A DNA stretch of 64,000 nt from Podospora comata. Lineage: Eukaryota > Ascomycota > Sordariomycetes > Sordariales > Podosporaceae. Under the pieces are notes generated by a model, which was not told the origin of the DNA, ran no database searches, and saw only the letters and a list, made by a program, of their open reading frames with translations. The stretch spans positions 2,401,001 to 2,465,000 of the forward strand of contig CP071495.1 in the NCBI GenBank assembly GCA_017354895.1. Direction: 5' to 3'. The position numbers and the translations under genes were made by a program. The stretch's first letter is position 1. Every line of letters begins with the position of its first letter. Of the stretch, positions 45,555 through 58,328 are shown one piece after another.

Positions 45555-48500
45555 ATGACGATGGCCCAGGCCTCGAGCCCTCCAGTGCTCACACCGCACA
45601 AGATAACTAGAAGCTATTCAGAACAGGTTGCCGAGCTTCGAGCAATCAAGGACAAGTGTATTGGTCATCTGCAAAACAAAGAAGAATGGGTCGAGAAGGG
45701 TATACTGGGGTCTATCCTCCAGGCGCTACAAGGTAGCGCCCCGTCACACGTGCGGACAGAGGAGGACTCTGTTCGTCTGCTGTGTCTGGAGCTGCTTGCA
45801 AGTATCTCAGGTGGCAAGTACCTCTTCTCCCAAGCAGCTGCTCCCGGTGCTAACGTTCGTCAGGGGGGCCACAATTCCTTAACCCCCTTCATGCGGTCGA
45901 CGTTGTCCCAACAGTCCTATCTTATATTTCTCTCGCCCACCAAAACTCGCCCCGGGTCGTTCTGACAGCCCTCCGCATCATTCGCAACATGACCGAGGCC
46001 ACGAGTGCTGCTCTACCAGGTCACGATGATCTCAACAGATTGGCCGATGTTCTATTCAGACCGGAACATCTCGAGTCATTTTATGCTATTCTTACACAAC
46101 CTTCTGCCGATTCGGTCATACAAGAGCAAAAGCGCTTGGTCTTGAGTTCGATTGCCCGGTTATGTAATAAAGAGGAACATCAAAACGTTTTGGCCGACAG
46201 TGGTGTTCTGGATGCGCTCGCGTCGATACTGGCCAGTTTCATTGTGGCCCGAGGCGAGGTCATACCTGGAGCGGAAATGGTTGCGGAAACAGATGGCCTA
46301 GCTGATATGATTCCAGCCCCGGCTCCCCGAGGGGCAAGTCTCGCCTTGACGTTGGAAGCAATATCGGCCATCATTTGCAACTCTAAGTTCCGTTGCTGCA
46401 TGTTTGTGCTTTCTCCGGCAATCCTAGCCGTTCTCCCTTTGATCGACTTTACCCCTGCGTCAGCAGAACCAAGGGCTCCTGGTGCTGGCGGTGCCGCGGG
46501 CAAAAGCCACGGGGCCATGGACTATCTCCTGCCCCTAATGCCCGGTTCCCAGTCTAGGAGCAGTTCCCAGGTTGCCCAGCTTCCTCCCTCCAGCTTGTCG
46601 CGGAATGCTTCGTCAAACAGGCGCTCTCAGACATACAAATTTACTGGCCTCGATCCCGCCAGCGAGGACTCGGATGCTGACAACCCGGAGAGTCCTGTGG
46701 TGCCCTGGCTTCTCAATCTTGTGCGGAAGACAAGTGGGCTCGAGAGGGTGGCAGCGGCTTCTGTTCTGACGTCTCTGTTCAAAGCCAACCTCACCCGCCT
46801 GGACCGAGAACAGGAACTGGCTTACCTCCTTGTGCCTATACTCTGCAATCTGATCAGGGATCATATGAAGGAAATTCCTCCGTCGATTTACACGACCACA
46901 TTTATTGACAGTGATACGGAAAAGGACTGGGCCATTCTGGAGAAAACGCCGGAAGTGTTGGCGCGCTTGGTTGGGGGGAGCGAGATCTTGCAGAAGTCTG
47001 CTCATGAGTGTGGCATAATCAAGACAACGGCCAAGCTTCTCAAGGATGCATATGAGCTATTGGCTTCGCCGTTGATCCCGAGCCCGTGGACAGCATTTCC
47101 CCGTCAGAGTATGGTTTCGGAAGGGAGCCCTCCATCGTGCCAACTCGGACCGCCGGGGCCGGTCCCATTGTACATCCATAGGATCAGGATGAGGTACAGT
47201 GCACTGACGCTCGTGGCGGGGATGTGTTCATCGCGAGAGGATTACCGCAAGGAGCTTGCTTCTCAGGAGCTGGTTCCTTTTATTGTCGAGTCGCTTGCGG
47301 TACGACCCGGGAAGCCCCAAAATCGAAAGGGGAAGTCGGCTTCCAAGAAGGAAGGGAAAGATGGGGCTGAGAGGTTGGCTTATGGACAGAACCCCACCAG
47401 CGTGATTCTGGCGGCCTGTCATGCGTTGCGGTGTCTCGGACGATCAGTCAGTATTCTAAGGACGACCTTTTTAGATCACGATGTCTGGCAGCCTGTTTAC
47501 AAGCTCATGAAACACCCCGATTTGGAGGTGCAAATTGCAGCTTGCAGTGTTGTCATCAACCTCTTGGCAAGCTCCAGTCCCATGGTTGAGGTAAGTTTTG
47601 TCCCGAATTCTGAGTGGTTGATCACATGTACTAACACTCATCTTACTAGCCTCTTCTCCAAGCGGGTATCTCCAAGATACTCTGCGAACAAGCACACTCT
47701 CACGAGCCAGGGCTGCGTCTCAACGCGGTCTGGGCACTCAAGCACTTGATCCTCGAAGTCGACAATAGCCGCAAGAAGCAACTCCTGGAGGAGTTGGAAC
47801 CCGGGTGGCTCATCCAGCTGATCAGCGATGACACATCCGAAGAGGGTGCGCCGTACACGCGGCCGCGACGCTCCACGGATGCTGACGAAGACGAGGATAT
47901 GGACGCGGAAACGACAGAGGAAGAGGAGCCTCACTTGTGGACATGGCGGGGCATGGATGGAAACCCTCGCAGGATGAACTCGCCGCGGATGCAAAAAGCG
48001 AAAGAAAAGCTCGAGATGCTGCGGAAAGCGGACCTGAACCCGGCGCGGAAAGCAAGGAATGACATGATTGCGATTCAGGAGCAGGCGCTGGGTTTTATTC
48101 AAAATTTCATCATGAACCCGAACACACCGCAGGACCAGACGGAGCTGGTGGATTACTTGTTTTCGGAGCTGGGGGAGAACAGGTTGTTTGGGATTCTGGC
48201 GAACAAGCTCAAGGTGCGGGTGGTGGGGGCGTTTGGCCGGAAGTATTCCAAGGGGAGGGACACGCTGGCGCTGTACCCACAGGCGAAGATCATTATGGCT
48301 ATCACGTTTATCTTGGTGCACATTGCGGCAAGTATCCCCAGGCATCGACAGTTGGTGATTGCGCAGACCGAGTTGTTGAAGCTGCTGGGGGGCAACCTTG
48401 ACAACGAATCGGTGGATGTGAGGAGAGGTCTTTGTCACTTGTTTGAGAACCTGAGCGTCCTGGAGGATGATGAGGACAGGCAGCCTTGCGCGCAGAGGGC

Positions 48501-48627
48501 GTCGGAGCTGGCTAAGCTTGGGGTCTTGTCGAAGCTGGAGGGTTTGGAGACTAATGATGCGGATCTATATGTGAGAGAGAGGGCGAAGGCGGCGGTGGCT
48601 CAGTTCAAGACTCCAGCAATGGCTTAG
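45555..48627 (+). CDS. Armadillo-repeat protein, GID complex subunit ARMC8/VID28 (Gid5)-like
   Basis: Exons 45555..45801, 45864..47590 and 47650..48627, 983 residues. The protein is a series of ARM-type helical repeats, e.g. ILQALQGSA, VLTALRIIRNM, GLRLNAVWALKHLILEVDNS and LGFIQNFIMNPNTPQDQTEL; the LRLNAVWALKHL and LGFIQNFI blocks match ARMC8/Vid28, a scaffold subunit of the GID/CTLH E3 ubiquitin ligase that degrades gluconeogenic enzymes in yeast. Length is close to yeast Vid28 (~920). The first intron is chosen as GTATCT..GTCAG with a GCTAAC branch, giving LLA|RGPQFLNPLHAVD; a GTGGCA donor nine bases downstream is also in frame. The in-frame ATG six bases later is an alternative start. A helical acidic insert (DADEDEDMDAETTEEEEP) sits late in the protein. 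Confidence 0.82.
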
Positions 48628-49627
48628 GGAAAAGCGTGGAAGTTGAAGGAGCAGAGGCTAGTGAGAGACTGGACTGAGCTGGCGCATCAGAGTTTGGACC
48701 TCACGACAGAGGGGTTGAGGTTGTTGGGAGATTGGTTGTATGGAATGCGATGAAACTGGAGGAAGATGGAAAGCGTGGGTTTTTTTTTGTTGTTTTGTTT
48801 TTTTTGGAGTTTTTGGTTTGCTTGAAGTATGAAGTATATATATGATATGCCAAAGGGTGGTTTGGTCATGGGGAGGAGACGGGGAGAACCTTGCACACAT
48901 GGAGAGGCTTGAGTAGTTTACTTGACGTGGAGGGATCATGATTACATGCCAGTAGCGAAACAATACAGCTTTTGTATGACTTATGTGCTGTGATTTGTTT
49001 ATGAACATGAAGAGTCTAGATTTGCAAGTTGAGTTGCATGTGCTGAAGATATCGCCAAGAGCACGTGGGTGATCCCAGTGGTCGATTGGTCAATGGCTGG
49101 AGCTGGAGGACTTGACAGGAAAGCTATCGTGGTTGAAGAGTACTTTGAGGTTGATTGTTGATAGATATGTCACAGCATCGAATTCTCACAGCAGATATTT
49201 TTCAACACGTTACATAGAGGTTTGAAGTCATACATGACTTGTGTTGCTTTGAACAGCACCGAAAACCAGTTGATGACCTCTGAGTTCCAGACCAAATTCA
49301 AACTTTTGGTAGCCTCTAACGCCCGCACCAGGGGCAACGGGTACTGTGGAGAAATGTTTCTGTGCCATCGCGGCGGGGCCTGGTTGGTTTATGACGAGAC
49401 ACCACTCTGCACTCTCCAAAACCGCCATCTTCATCGCAAGCTTTCTCTTTCCAACTGTATTTTTGTTTCATCATTTCCCCTGACCTTTTGTCTCTGTGGC
49501 ACCAGCAGGTCTCTCCCTCTACTGTTAACACGAGACTCCACTACATCATCTTCATTGCTCCCACAAATCAAACACGTACCCAACAAATAACACCGACGCC
49601 TCCAACGGGAGAAGGCGACAGTTCACG
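48628..49627. other. Intergenic between ARMC8 and VTC genes
   Basis: 1 kb, both neighbours on the plus strand. It begins with a T-rich 3' UTR (48780-48830) and ends with the VTC leader. No gene recognised. Confidence 0.65.
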
Positions 49628-52119
49628 ATGCGCTTCGGCAAAACCCTCCGCCAGTCGGTCTACCCGCCCTGGAAAGACCAATACATCGACTACGCCAAGC
49701 TGAAATCCATCCTCCGCGAGGACAAGCCCGACGACGAGGACGAGCCCTGGACCGAAGAAGACGAGAACCGCTTCTGCGACGAGATCTTCAACACTCAGCT
49801 CGAAAAAGTGGCCAAGTTTCAAGAGGCCAAGATTGAGGAGCTGCGCAACAGGACGGATGAGGCGGCGGAGAAGCTGAAGCATTTGAATGAGCAGCAACAG
49901 TCCGAGGAGGGTGGCGAGGGTGATGCTGTCCAGGAAGAGGGGGAGGAGGGAAAACATGGAGAGGTGGCGGTGGATAAACAGAAACTCAAAGAGATGGAGG
50001 CAGAGCTGGATGGGATCACAAACGAGGTCAAGGAGCTGCAAAAGTATAGCAATCTGAACTATACCGGCTTCTTGAAGATTGTCAAGAAGCATGATCGCAA
50101 GAGGGGGGATCGGTACAAGATTCGGCCGATGATGCAGGTCAACTTGTCGAACCGGCCGTTCAACTCGGAGCAGGCTTACTCGCCGTTGTTGAACAAGCTG
50201 TCGTATATGTATTTTGCGATTAGACGGTTTGAGGCGCCGGATGCGGGGGATGTGCTGCCTATTGATCCGGACAGCCAGCCTGAGACGCACAATGGGGAGA
50301 AGTACACGGCGCACAAGTTTTGGGTGCACCCGGATAACTTGTTGGAGGTCAAGACGTACATCTTGAGGAGGCTGCCGGCGCTGGTGTATAGTGAGCAGTC
50401 GGCCAAGGAGGTGGATGGGCAGCAGGACCCGACGATTACGTCGTTGTATTTTGATAATGCCAAGTTCCAGCTGTATTCGAAGAAGGTGGAGAGGGAGGCG
50501 GAGGCGAGTTCGTTGAGGTTGAGGTGGTATGGGCAGTTGAGCGCGAGGCCGGAGATCTTGCTGGAGCAGAAGCTGTTGCATGAGAATGGGACGAGCGAGG
50601 AGAGGAAGTTTGCGATCAAGGAGAAGTACGTCAAGGCGTTTCTGGATGGGGAGTACAAGATGGAAAAGTCGGTTCAGAAGATGGAGAGGAAGGGGCAGAA
50701 GGCGGAGGATGTGGAGGAGTTTAAGGGGACGGCGGACGCGATTCAGGAGTTTGTGAAGGATAACAAGTTGGAGCCGTTGGTGAGGGCGAATTATGTGAGG
50801 ACTGCGTTTCAGAATCCGGGGGATGATCGGGTGCGGATTTCTATTGATACGGACATTGCCTTCATCCGGGAGGACACGCTTGATCGTGACCGGCCCTGCC
50901 GCGATCCCAAGGACTGGCATCGGGCGGATATCGACAACAGCAACATGACCCACCCGTTCAAGAACATCAACCAAAGCGAGGTCTCCCGCTTCCCTTACGC
51001 GGTGTTGGAGATCAAGCTCAAGGAGGACGTCAACAACAAGCGCGGCCGTCCAGTCTGGATCCAAGACCTCATGGGCTCCCATCTTGTCCACCCCTGCCCC
51101 AGATTCTCCAAGTTTGTCCAGGGCGTCGCCTCTCTCTTTGAGGACTACGTCAACCGCCTCCCCTTCTGGCTATCGGACCTCAACACCGACATCCGCAAGG
51201 ACCCCCAGCGGGCCTTCCAAGAAGAGGAAGAGCGTCGCGCCCGCAGAGCGGAAAACGAGCAAGTGGTCGGGTCATTCCTGGGGACCAAACTGTCGTCGTA
51301 TAAACCCTCCCGCTCGTCCCCAGCAGCAAAATCCTACCTCGCTGACCGGATGGCGACCGACGCTGCTGCTGCCGCCGCCTCCCCAAAGTCAGGCGTTACA
51401 ACCTCCAATCAACAACAGGCCGTGTCCACCCCCGCCGGCGACGAAGCCGGCGAATCCTCCCAGTCCCAACCCCTCATCCCCCGCGAGAACCGCGAGATCA
51501 ACTATGGCACCCTCTCCTCCGTCCTCCCCGGCTTTTCCCTGTCCAAGTACAGCAGAGCCAAACGCGCCCGCGAAGCGGGCATCACCTCCTTGCCCCCTGG
51601 AGTGACGGAGCCAAAGGAGTGGATCAAGAACTCTGGCCCGTTGCAAATCGAACCAAAAGTCTGGCTGGCAAACGAGCGGACGTTTTTGAAGTGGCAGCAC
51701 ATCTGTGTATTGCTGGGGGGGTTGGCGATCAGTTTGTACACTGCCTCTGCGAGCTCGAAGGGAGGGAACTTGCTGGGGGAGGTGATGGGGATGGTTTTCT
51801 TGGGTGTGGCGGCGTTTACGGGGGGTTGGAGCTGGTGGGTGTTGAGGAGGAGGAGGGAGATGATTGTGGGGAGGAGCGGGAAGGATTTTGATTTTGTGCT
51901 GGGGCCGATGGTGGTGGCGGGGGCGCTTGGGGTGGCGCTGGTGGTGAATTTTGGGATTGCGGTGAGTACACTAGCTACGCTTTTGATTGAAACCGGAGGG
52001 GGGAAGGTTGTGTGCTAACTTGTGTGATGTAGTATCAACAGGCTTTTGAGAAGCATTGGGGGGGTGATGGGGGGCATCATGGGAATCGGAGTGGGGTTGA
52101 TATGGGGGATTTGAGGTGA
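49628..52119 (+). CDS. Vacuolar transporter chaperone VTC2/VTC3-type subunit (SPX-TTM-DUF202)
   Basis: Exons 49628..51961 and 52033..52119, 806 residues. VTC makes polyphosphate from ATP and moves it into the vacuole. Three parts: an SPX domain (1 to ~165, MRFGKTLRQSVYPPWKDQYI, YTGFLKIVKKHDRK; binds inositol pyrophosphates), a tunnel-metalloenzyme domain (~185-560, SLYFDN, LRLRWYG, FAIKEKY, YVRTAFQNPGDDRVRIS, FPYAVLEIKL, PRFSKF) and a C-terminal DUF202 region with about three membrane segments. The YPPWK start, RDPKDWHRADID and length point to VTC2/3 rather than the ~720-residue catalytic Vtc4, although most basic residues of the Vtc4 tunnel are kept. An acidic Glu/Gln insertion sits inside the SPX domain. 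The last exon adds 28 His/Gly-rich residues. It lies near the PHO80-like cyclin gene. Confidence 0.92.
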
Positions 52120-52608
52120 GTAGAAGAGGACCGGTATGAGTGATAGCAGAAGTCATAGTAGGAGTTTTAGTTTTAGGGGGAGTGAGATGGGTTATGAGAG
52201 GATAGTGTTGTTGTGTTTTGGATAGGTGATGTTGGATGTCTGTGCGGTTCTGTTTACTTTTTTGAATCAGGGGTTCAGGGGAGAGTTTTTTTTTTTGCAA
52301 ATCATAGCATTGACAAGCGGTATTGTATATTGGCATGAGAGGCAGGGGCACAGCTTAGATTGTATAACAGAAAAGGGCCTCAATATCAGTTTCAACCATG
52401 TGCTTCGTGAAATGGCGTTTCTTGTGATTTCTCTTGTTCCGCCCCTTTCTATATGCTACATCATTTATCGTTACAAAGAAACATTCCCGTATCAAACACG
52501 ACCGTTCCATATGTTTTTACACTTTCAATACCCTCCCCCATCCACGCCATTTTCAACCCAGGGGTATCTTGTTTTGATATGTATGTACCTTACCTACACA
52601 TGATGGTT
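52120..52608. other. Intergenic, tail-to-tail 3' region
   Basis: About 0.5 kb between the VTC gene (+) and uL24m (-). No gene recognised. Confidence 0.65.
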
Positions 52609-53859
52609 CTACACCTTTGGTTGGTCCACCGGCGCGGCCCCCTCGCCGCCCTCTATCGATAAACTCTCCACCGCCTTCCTCAACTCCTCGTCCTGCTTCT
52701 TCCTCTGCTCCAACTGCGCGCTCACCAACCCACCGCTCTTCCTCAGCGCCTGATTCTTGGCAATAACCCTGCCAATCTTCTCCAACATCTCATCCGTCAG
52801 CACCGGCTGGCCCCTCTCCCGTCTCAGCTCCCTCAACTTCCTGTTATACTCCTGCACCGGCTGCAGCATCGTGTCGACGCTCTTCCTCCTGGCCTTCTTC
52901 TCGTCCTCCTGGTCCTGAATCTTGGCGATGTACTCCTCCGCGTGCCTCGTGCGGAACTTGCTGTAGCGGTTGCGGAGCTCGTCAATGACCACCTCTGGCA
53001 TTGGGGGACGCAGGAGGGTGGGGATGTAGGTGCGTTCCTCGACGTCGATGCGGAGGGTGTCGATTGGGTGGTCGATGTGCTTGACGGGGGGAACGGCGGG
53101 CCAGGGGATGGTGACGTTGAGGCCGGGGACGAGGCGGGAGAAGAGGGTGCGGCGGGTGGGACGGTCGTAGGAGATGTTGACGGGTTTGAGCTCGCGGACG
53201 ATGACGTCGCGGACGTGGCCGGAGTCGGGGTGGGGGAGGGGGTAGACGAGGCGGACGGCCGAGATGGGGACGGCCATGGCGATTGGTTCTACTGGGGAGG
53301 AGCCGGGTTCGCGGAGGTATTCGGGGATTTTGACGTTGGTCTGGGGAAAGGAGGGTTAGTCATATGCTGGGGAGGGGGGGGGGTTATGGTGGAGGAAGCT
53401 CACCTTGAGCTCGTCCTCCATCTCGAGGACCATGGTGTTGGTTCGGATGGTCTTGATGGGGACGATCTTGCCCTTGTAGGGGCCCTCGAGGATGACTACA
53501 CGGTCTCCGGGGGCAAGGCAGAGGTTCTTGGAGCCGCCGGCCCAGGCGCAGCGGGCTTCCTTTTGGGCGGGGGTGAGCTGGGAGTGGAGGAGAGCTCTGT
53601 CGACCGAGATGGCGCCGTATGGGTTGCCGAATTCGTTGAGCTTGCCAGTGTCACGGTTGGGGGCGATGGGGCCCAACTTGAGGTCCTCGTTGCGGCGGAT
53701 GATGGCCTGTCGCATGTCCTCGCCGACTTCTTCTCTGTGCCTCTTGATCTCCCTCATCCGCTCCTTCTTCTCTTGCTGGTACCGGCGCTGGGTCTTGCGC
53801 TTGATTCGTTTTGTCACCTGGCGCTCGGCCATGGCAACCCGGCGGAGGATCTTGTCCAT
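52609..53859 (-). CDS. Mitochondrial large ribosomal subunit protein uL24m (Mrpl40-like)
   Basis: Exons 53859..53404 and 53340..52609 (minus strand), 395 residues. A KOW motif is plain: GDRVVILEGPYKGKIVPI, in the fungal uL24m context of a basic N-terminus (ERQVTKRIKRKTQRRYQQ) and a long, charged C-terminal extension typical of mitoribosomal proteins (yeast Mrpl40 is ~297). The join MEDELK|TNVKIPEYLRE keeps phase 0 with a GTGAGC donor and CCCCAG acceptor. The frame stays open for about a dozen codons before the chosen ATG (RQRSIDRLRPE), up to a CCCCAG, so a further upstream exon is possible. Expected to be imported into mitochondria. Confidence 0.85.
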
Positions 53860-55762
53860 CTCGGGCCGCAGACGGTCAATTGACCGTTGGCGTGCTGGGG
53901 AGTGGTGAGGGGAGTTGGTTTCGTCCTTTTGGTCGGCGGGGGAGGGGGGGACAGGGGCGGGCGAGTATCACATCCGTCGGGCGCACCAGCAGCGAATCTC
54001 AGAAAAGTTGACTGACCAAAGCTTCAATTCGTGCCATCAACGGTCCGTGTGTGCCCCGTGCACCCGGCGGTTGGAAATTTTACGGCTGACAGAGAAAGGC
54101 CTGTCAGCTGGCAGCTATGAACATGGCCCAGCGACCCACTTTCTGAGATATGCTGCATCTGCATCATTGAATGCTTTTGTCATGTTATACATGGAGAATG
54201 GATCACTATGTCAAATATCAAAAGGGGTTGAACCAACAGAAATCTCCCGTGCAGCTGCGGATAAAACGCCCGGACGAGTTGACATTCGACACGCTCGTGT
54301 TGTGATCCTGTATCTGCACATCAGACGCCGACCAGGCCGAATCCCAAGTATCAGGTCCAATCTGACTGCCTTCTCACGAGTTTGTAGGGCTGACAAGCAA
54401 ACAAGCTGATGCTGAAATGGCTGGCAGTTCGTTCGGCTTTGTCCCGTTGTGCAGCTCCCGGGTTGCAGGCTGTAGGTATGGGCTTGGGAAGTCCTATGGC
54501 TGTCCCTAGGACTCCAGCGTTACGACCCATTATGACCCACACACTTCTCACTTGACACCGTAGGAGGGCAAAGACGGTGAGCTTTCTCCTCGGCGTTTGC
54601 AGATCTCCTTGTTGGGAGGTAGCCAACTGATGCACCCATCACATGCCTCGACTGTTAATAATGGATGTCATCAATGTTCGAGGTCACTGTTTCAGAAGCA
54701 CAGATATTCCGTAATGGCAAGGCTGAGGGAGTTATGCTGTGAAAGGATAGCCCCCGTTCTTAAGCCTTGTGCAAGTGCAGGTGCTGTGCTTCTGGTTGAT
54801 AGGGGCGTTTTTTTTTTGGGGGGGGGGGGCGGGAAACTCTCCCAATCGGTCGGGAGTCATAGAATTCAAGACATGTGCTCCGGCTGATGCAGGACAGCCC
54901 TGACAATGGCATCATCGCATTCGTGGTAGGCAGCCGTGGCGATATTCCCACGTTCTTGATTGTGTTGATGGAAGAGCGAGGCCCGCCGACAATCCGACCC
55001 CGTCTGCCCGTTCAAGATTGCCTGTCTTTCAGGGGCTTGGGATCTTTGCCAGCCCAGGGCAGAAGGCTGGGGCCACATCGGTGTACGTTGACGGGAGCAT
55101 CTGCCAGCCAAGGACACCCGCTACCTAAGATATAGTTAGCCCATAGCTAAAAGTTCAGGACTCGGAGCCCGTGATGCTGTCGGTCCTCCGTAGGTAAAAA
55201 GCCACTACCTGTCAGTCAGCAGGAAGAATAAAATAAACAATTTAGAGCACTACAACATCACGAGATAGGTGATTAAATAAGACCAAAAAGATAACCGGCG
55301 ACCTCCACCACTGCCCTGCTGAACAGGGAAGCTGAGCCCAGACCAAGCGAACAGCACTTAAGCAAGCCCCCCCAAACTTTTTGTCCACTCAGAGGCCCCC
55401 GTTTCAGGCGCGCACCCACTCGTCCTCATCTTCCCGGCTCCCCCCAACGCACTGTTGCCGTTGCCCTTTCTCTGTCGTCAATTGAAAGCGACTTGATCTT
55501 CTGCTCTTTTCCACCTCCACCTTGCAACCTTCCATCTCTCGCACTTTTGCTGCATCACCCACCCACGAACCCGACCAACTGCACCCAGACAGAGGCTCTG
55601 ACTCCGCCTCCGCTCTCTCCTTGACATACAGATACCACCGCTGTTCTTCTTTTTGTTGAACATCACCCGTCTCCCGGCCTCGCAGCTCGACACGTCTGCG
55701 ACCTCCCAAACCAAGCCAAACCAAAACACTTTCCCAACTTATTAACCTAATCACACGCAACA
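53860..55762. other. Intergenic, divergent promoter region (uL24m / RHO1)
   Basis: 1.9 kb. A T10-G12 homopolymer junction is at 54808-54829. The last ~300 bp are pyrimidine-rich and probably form the RHO1 promoter and leader. No gene recognised. Confidence 0.6.
54808..54829 (+). repeat. T10-G12 homopolymer junction
   Basis: Ten T followed by twelve G. Length here may be unreliable in sequencing. Confidence 0.8.
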
Positions 55763-56817
55763 ATGGCCGCCGAGCTTCGCCGGAAGTTGGTTATCGTCGG
55801 TGACGGTGCCTGCGGAAAGACGTGCTTGTTGATGTGAGTAGCCTTCCATGATGCCCGTTCTGTCATGTCGGATTTAGTCCTTTCACCGCCGCAACCATGC
55901 CCTTGGCCGCGTCGTCATCAACATCATCATCATCATCATCAACCCCCATCATCCATCATCTACAGTTACTAACAGGTCTCGTCGCAGTGTTTTCTCCAAG
56001 GGTACCTTCCCAGAGGTAAGATTCGAACTACTTTCACCCTCCCGTGCACGCTTCGATTGCCCATCACGCCACCCCCTGATCGCTATTGACCGCCTCTGCA
56101 ACTTTGCTGCCCATACCTGGGCGTTCGATGACGATCAAGACAACCGCACCACGGCACTTGGATCGCGCTGGCACTGCCCTTCAACTATCAATTACTAACA
56201 AAACCTGCAGGTCTATGTCCCTACCGTCTTCGAAAACTACGTTGCCGATGTCGAGGTTGATGGAAAGCACGTCGAGCTCGCCCTTTGGGATACGGCTGGC
56301 CAAGAGGATTACGACCGTCTCCGCCCTCTCTCTTACCCCGACTCCCACGTCATCTTGATCTGCTTCGCCATCGACTCGCCCGATTCCCTCGACAACGTTG
56401 GCGAGAAGGTAAGTTTATGCTTATCCTACCATATTACGCTTGGACGTTACTGATGTAATTCTCTCGATAGTGGTGCTCCGAGGTACACCATTTCTGTCCC
56501 GATGTTCCCAAGATCCTTGTTGGTTGCAAGAAGGATCTCCGTTTCGACCAGAAGACCATCGAGGAGCTCCGCAAAACCAGCCAGCAGCCCGTGTCTCCTG
56601 AACAGGTATGTTTTTGCAAGGATTGTCCCCCACGACAACAACAAAAGCTGACAAATATGTGCAGGGTCAACAAGTTGCCACCAACATCAAGGCCACCAAG
56701 TATCTCGAGTGCTCCGCCAAGACCAACGAGGGTGTCCGGGAAGTGTTCGAGTTCGCGACGCGGGCCGCGTTGATGAAGAAGTCATCAAAGAAGAAGGGCA
56801 AGTGCGTCATCGCCTAA
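55763..56817 (+). CDS. rho1: Rho1-type small GTPase
   Basis: Exons 55763..55833, 55988..56015, 56211..56408, 56471..56605 and 56665..56817, 194 residues. Rho1 drives cell-wall integrity signalling (glucan synthase, protein kinase C) and actin polarity. Motifs: GDGACGKT (12-19), effector loop [46 protein letters not shown] and [10 protein letters not shown]. The second exon is only 28 nt (VFSKGTFPE). The tail has a polybasic stretch (KKSSKKKGK) and the CaaX box CVIA. Rho1 proteins usually end in Leu at the last position, which favours geranylgeranylation; the Ala here would favour farnesylation (inference). The start ATG, length and intron phases agree with the family. The helix region [18 protein letters not shown] differs a little from common Rho1 sequences. 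Confidence 0.92.
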
Positions 56818-58328
56818 GCGCAACCATGTGCTCTGCAGATATACCCCTAGCAATCTGTCGACCTTTGCCGCACCAGGCCTCTATACCCAACGCCCTCGCA
56901 CCCAGTAATGCATCACAGTGGGGACATTCCCTCTCGGAGAGGCAGAAACAGCTCACCCGACATTCTTGGAATATCACCACCCGCCGTCGACCGTGGGGAG
57001 GATAGGATGGGATTTATGCTCCAGGAGGGCTACGCGGAAACGTGCGCAAGGACTGGGAGGGGAACACGTTTTTGGCCCATGAGGCGGGAGAGGAGTGACA
57101 GAACGCAAAGCAATATTTTGAAGCGTCTGCCTCATAGCAACTATTGTGTCGGTTTGGAGATGGGCCGAGTACACGCAACTATTTGGGCAGAGGCTTTGCC
57201 GTAATCCACACCACCTCCTTCCTCTCTGTCTGACTCTCTGTCCCCCCTTTTCATCTTTTCCGATAACTCTCTACGTATTGTACCTCTCTGTTCTCACTTT
57301 TTTCTAGCTAGCTATTTAGTCAATGTGGTTTTTTTTCTCTTTTCTGGACTTGAACCGGGCCTTTGTCGTTTGTTGTGGGTTGTGCCACCTGCTTGCTTGT
57401 AAAGTCTTTGGGTTGTGCGGTCTGGACTTTCACTGGTCGGTAGGCTAGATCATCATTGAATACACAGTTTCTCTCTCTTTTTACTCTGCTGGTTACGTCA
57501 TTTGTTGCGAAAGATTGTTGACCATGTTATCCACGAAATGTTGTTTGACATACGAGATGCGAGCGAGATGGGTGTGAACAATAAAAAGGGGGGCTGTGTT
57601 TTGACTCCACTCGGCCTCTCAGGCTGTCCCTTGCGAATGCTCAGCAGGTGAGGAGTGGCTGTGCTGATTTGCTGTGGTAATTGCTGAATTAAGGAAGGGT
57701 GGATATGTTGGGGGGGGGGTGGTTCATCTTATTATCTTGGGTTAAATAGTTTACAGTTTTGTGAAATGAGAAGAAGGCTTGATTTAGGAGGGGAATACGA
57801 ACGAGGATGGTTCAAACTCATTTTTTTTGGCTTTTCTAAGCTATAGGTTCAACGTCGTGGATGTATTATTATCTTGGAGATGAGCTTTGCTTGAAGATAG
57901 GTGATGTTTTCGTTTAAATCAAAGACACGGCTCAGGATTTGAAAACAGAACAATTCTTTATTTTTGTTTTTTTCTGAAAAGATTGGTATCATCATCGTCA
58001 ACTCGTCATGGAAACAAAAAAAAATACCAAAACACAGCGAGAAAAAAGAATTGGAAATCAAGAACTAGTTTCTCCGTCGTCCACCACCCTTCCTCTTATT
58101 CTCCTCGTGAATTGACTTTCGAACATTGGCTAGGTAGACGTAACTCCCTGCTTGACGGCCTATGAACCCAGTAAAGCCCTTTTGTTCGTGGTGTCTTGTC
58201 CGTTGTTCTTGTTGGCGGTGTGGACGGGTGAGATTGTGGAGGAGGAGTTGGCCGTCTAGTTGAGACAGAAGGAACCAATGCCGTTGGGAGTTGGTGGGGG
58301 AGGGTGAACGACGGGAAAGGGAAGTCTG
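56818..58328. other. Intergenic, tail-to-tail 3' region
   Basis: 1.5 kb between RHO1 (+) and the metallothionein-like gene (-). It includes the likely long RHO1 3' UTR and T- and G-rich runs (57711-57720, 57819-57828). No gene recognised. Confidence 0.6.
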
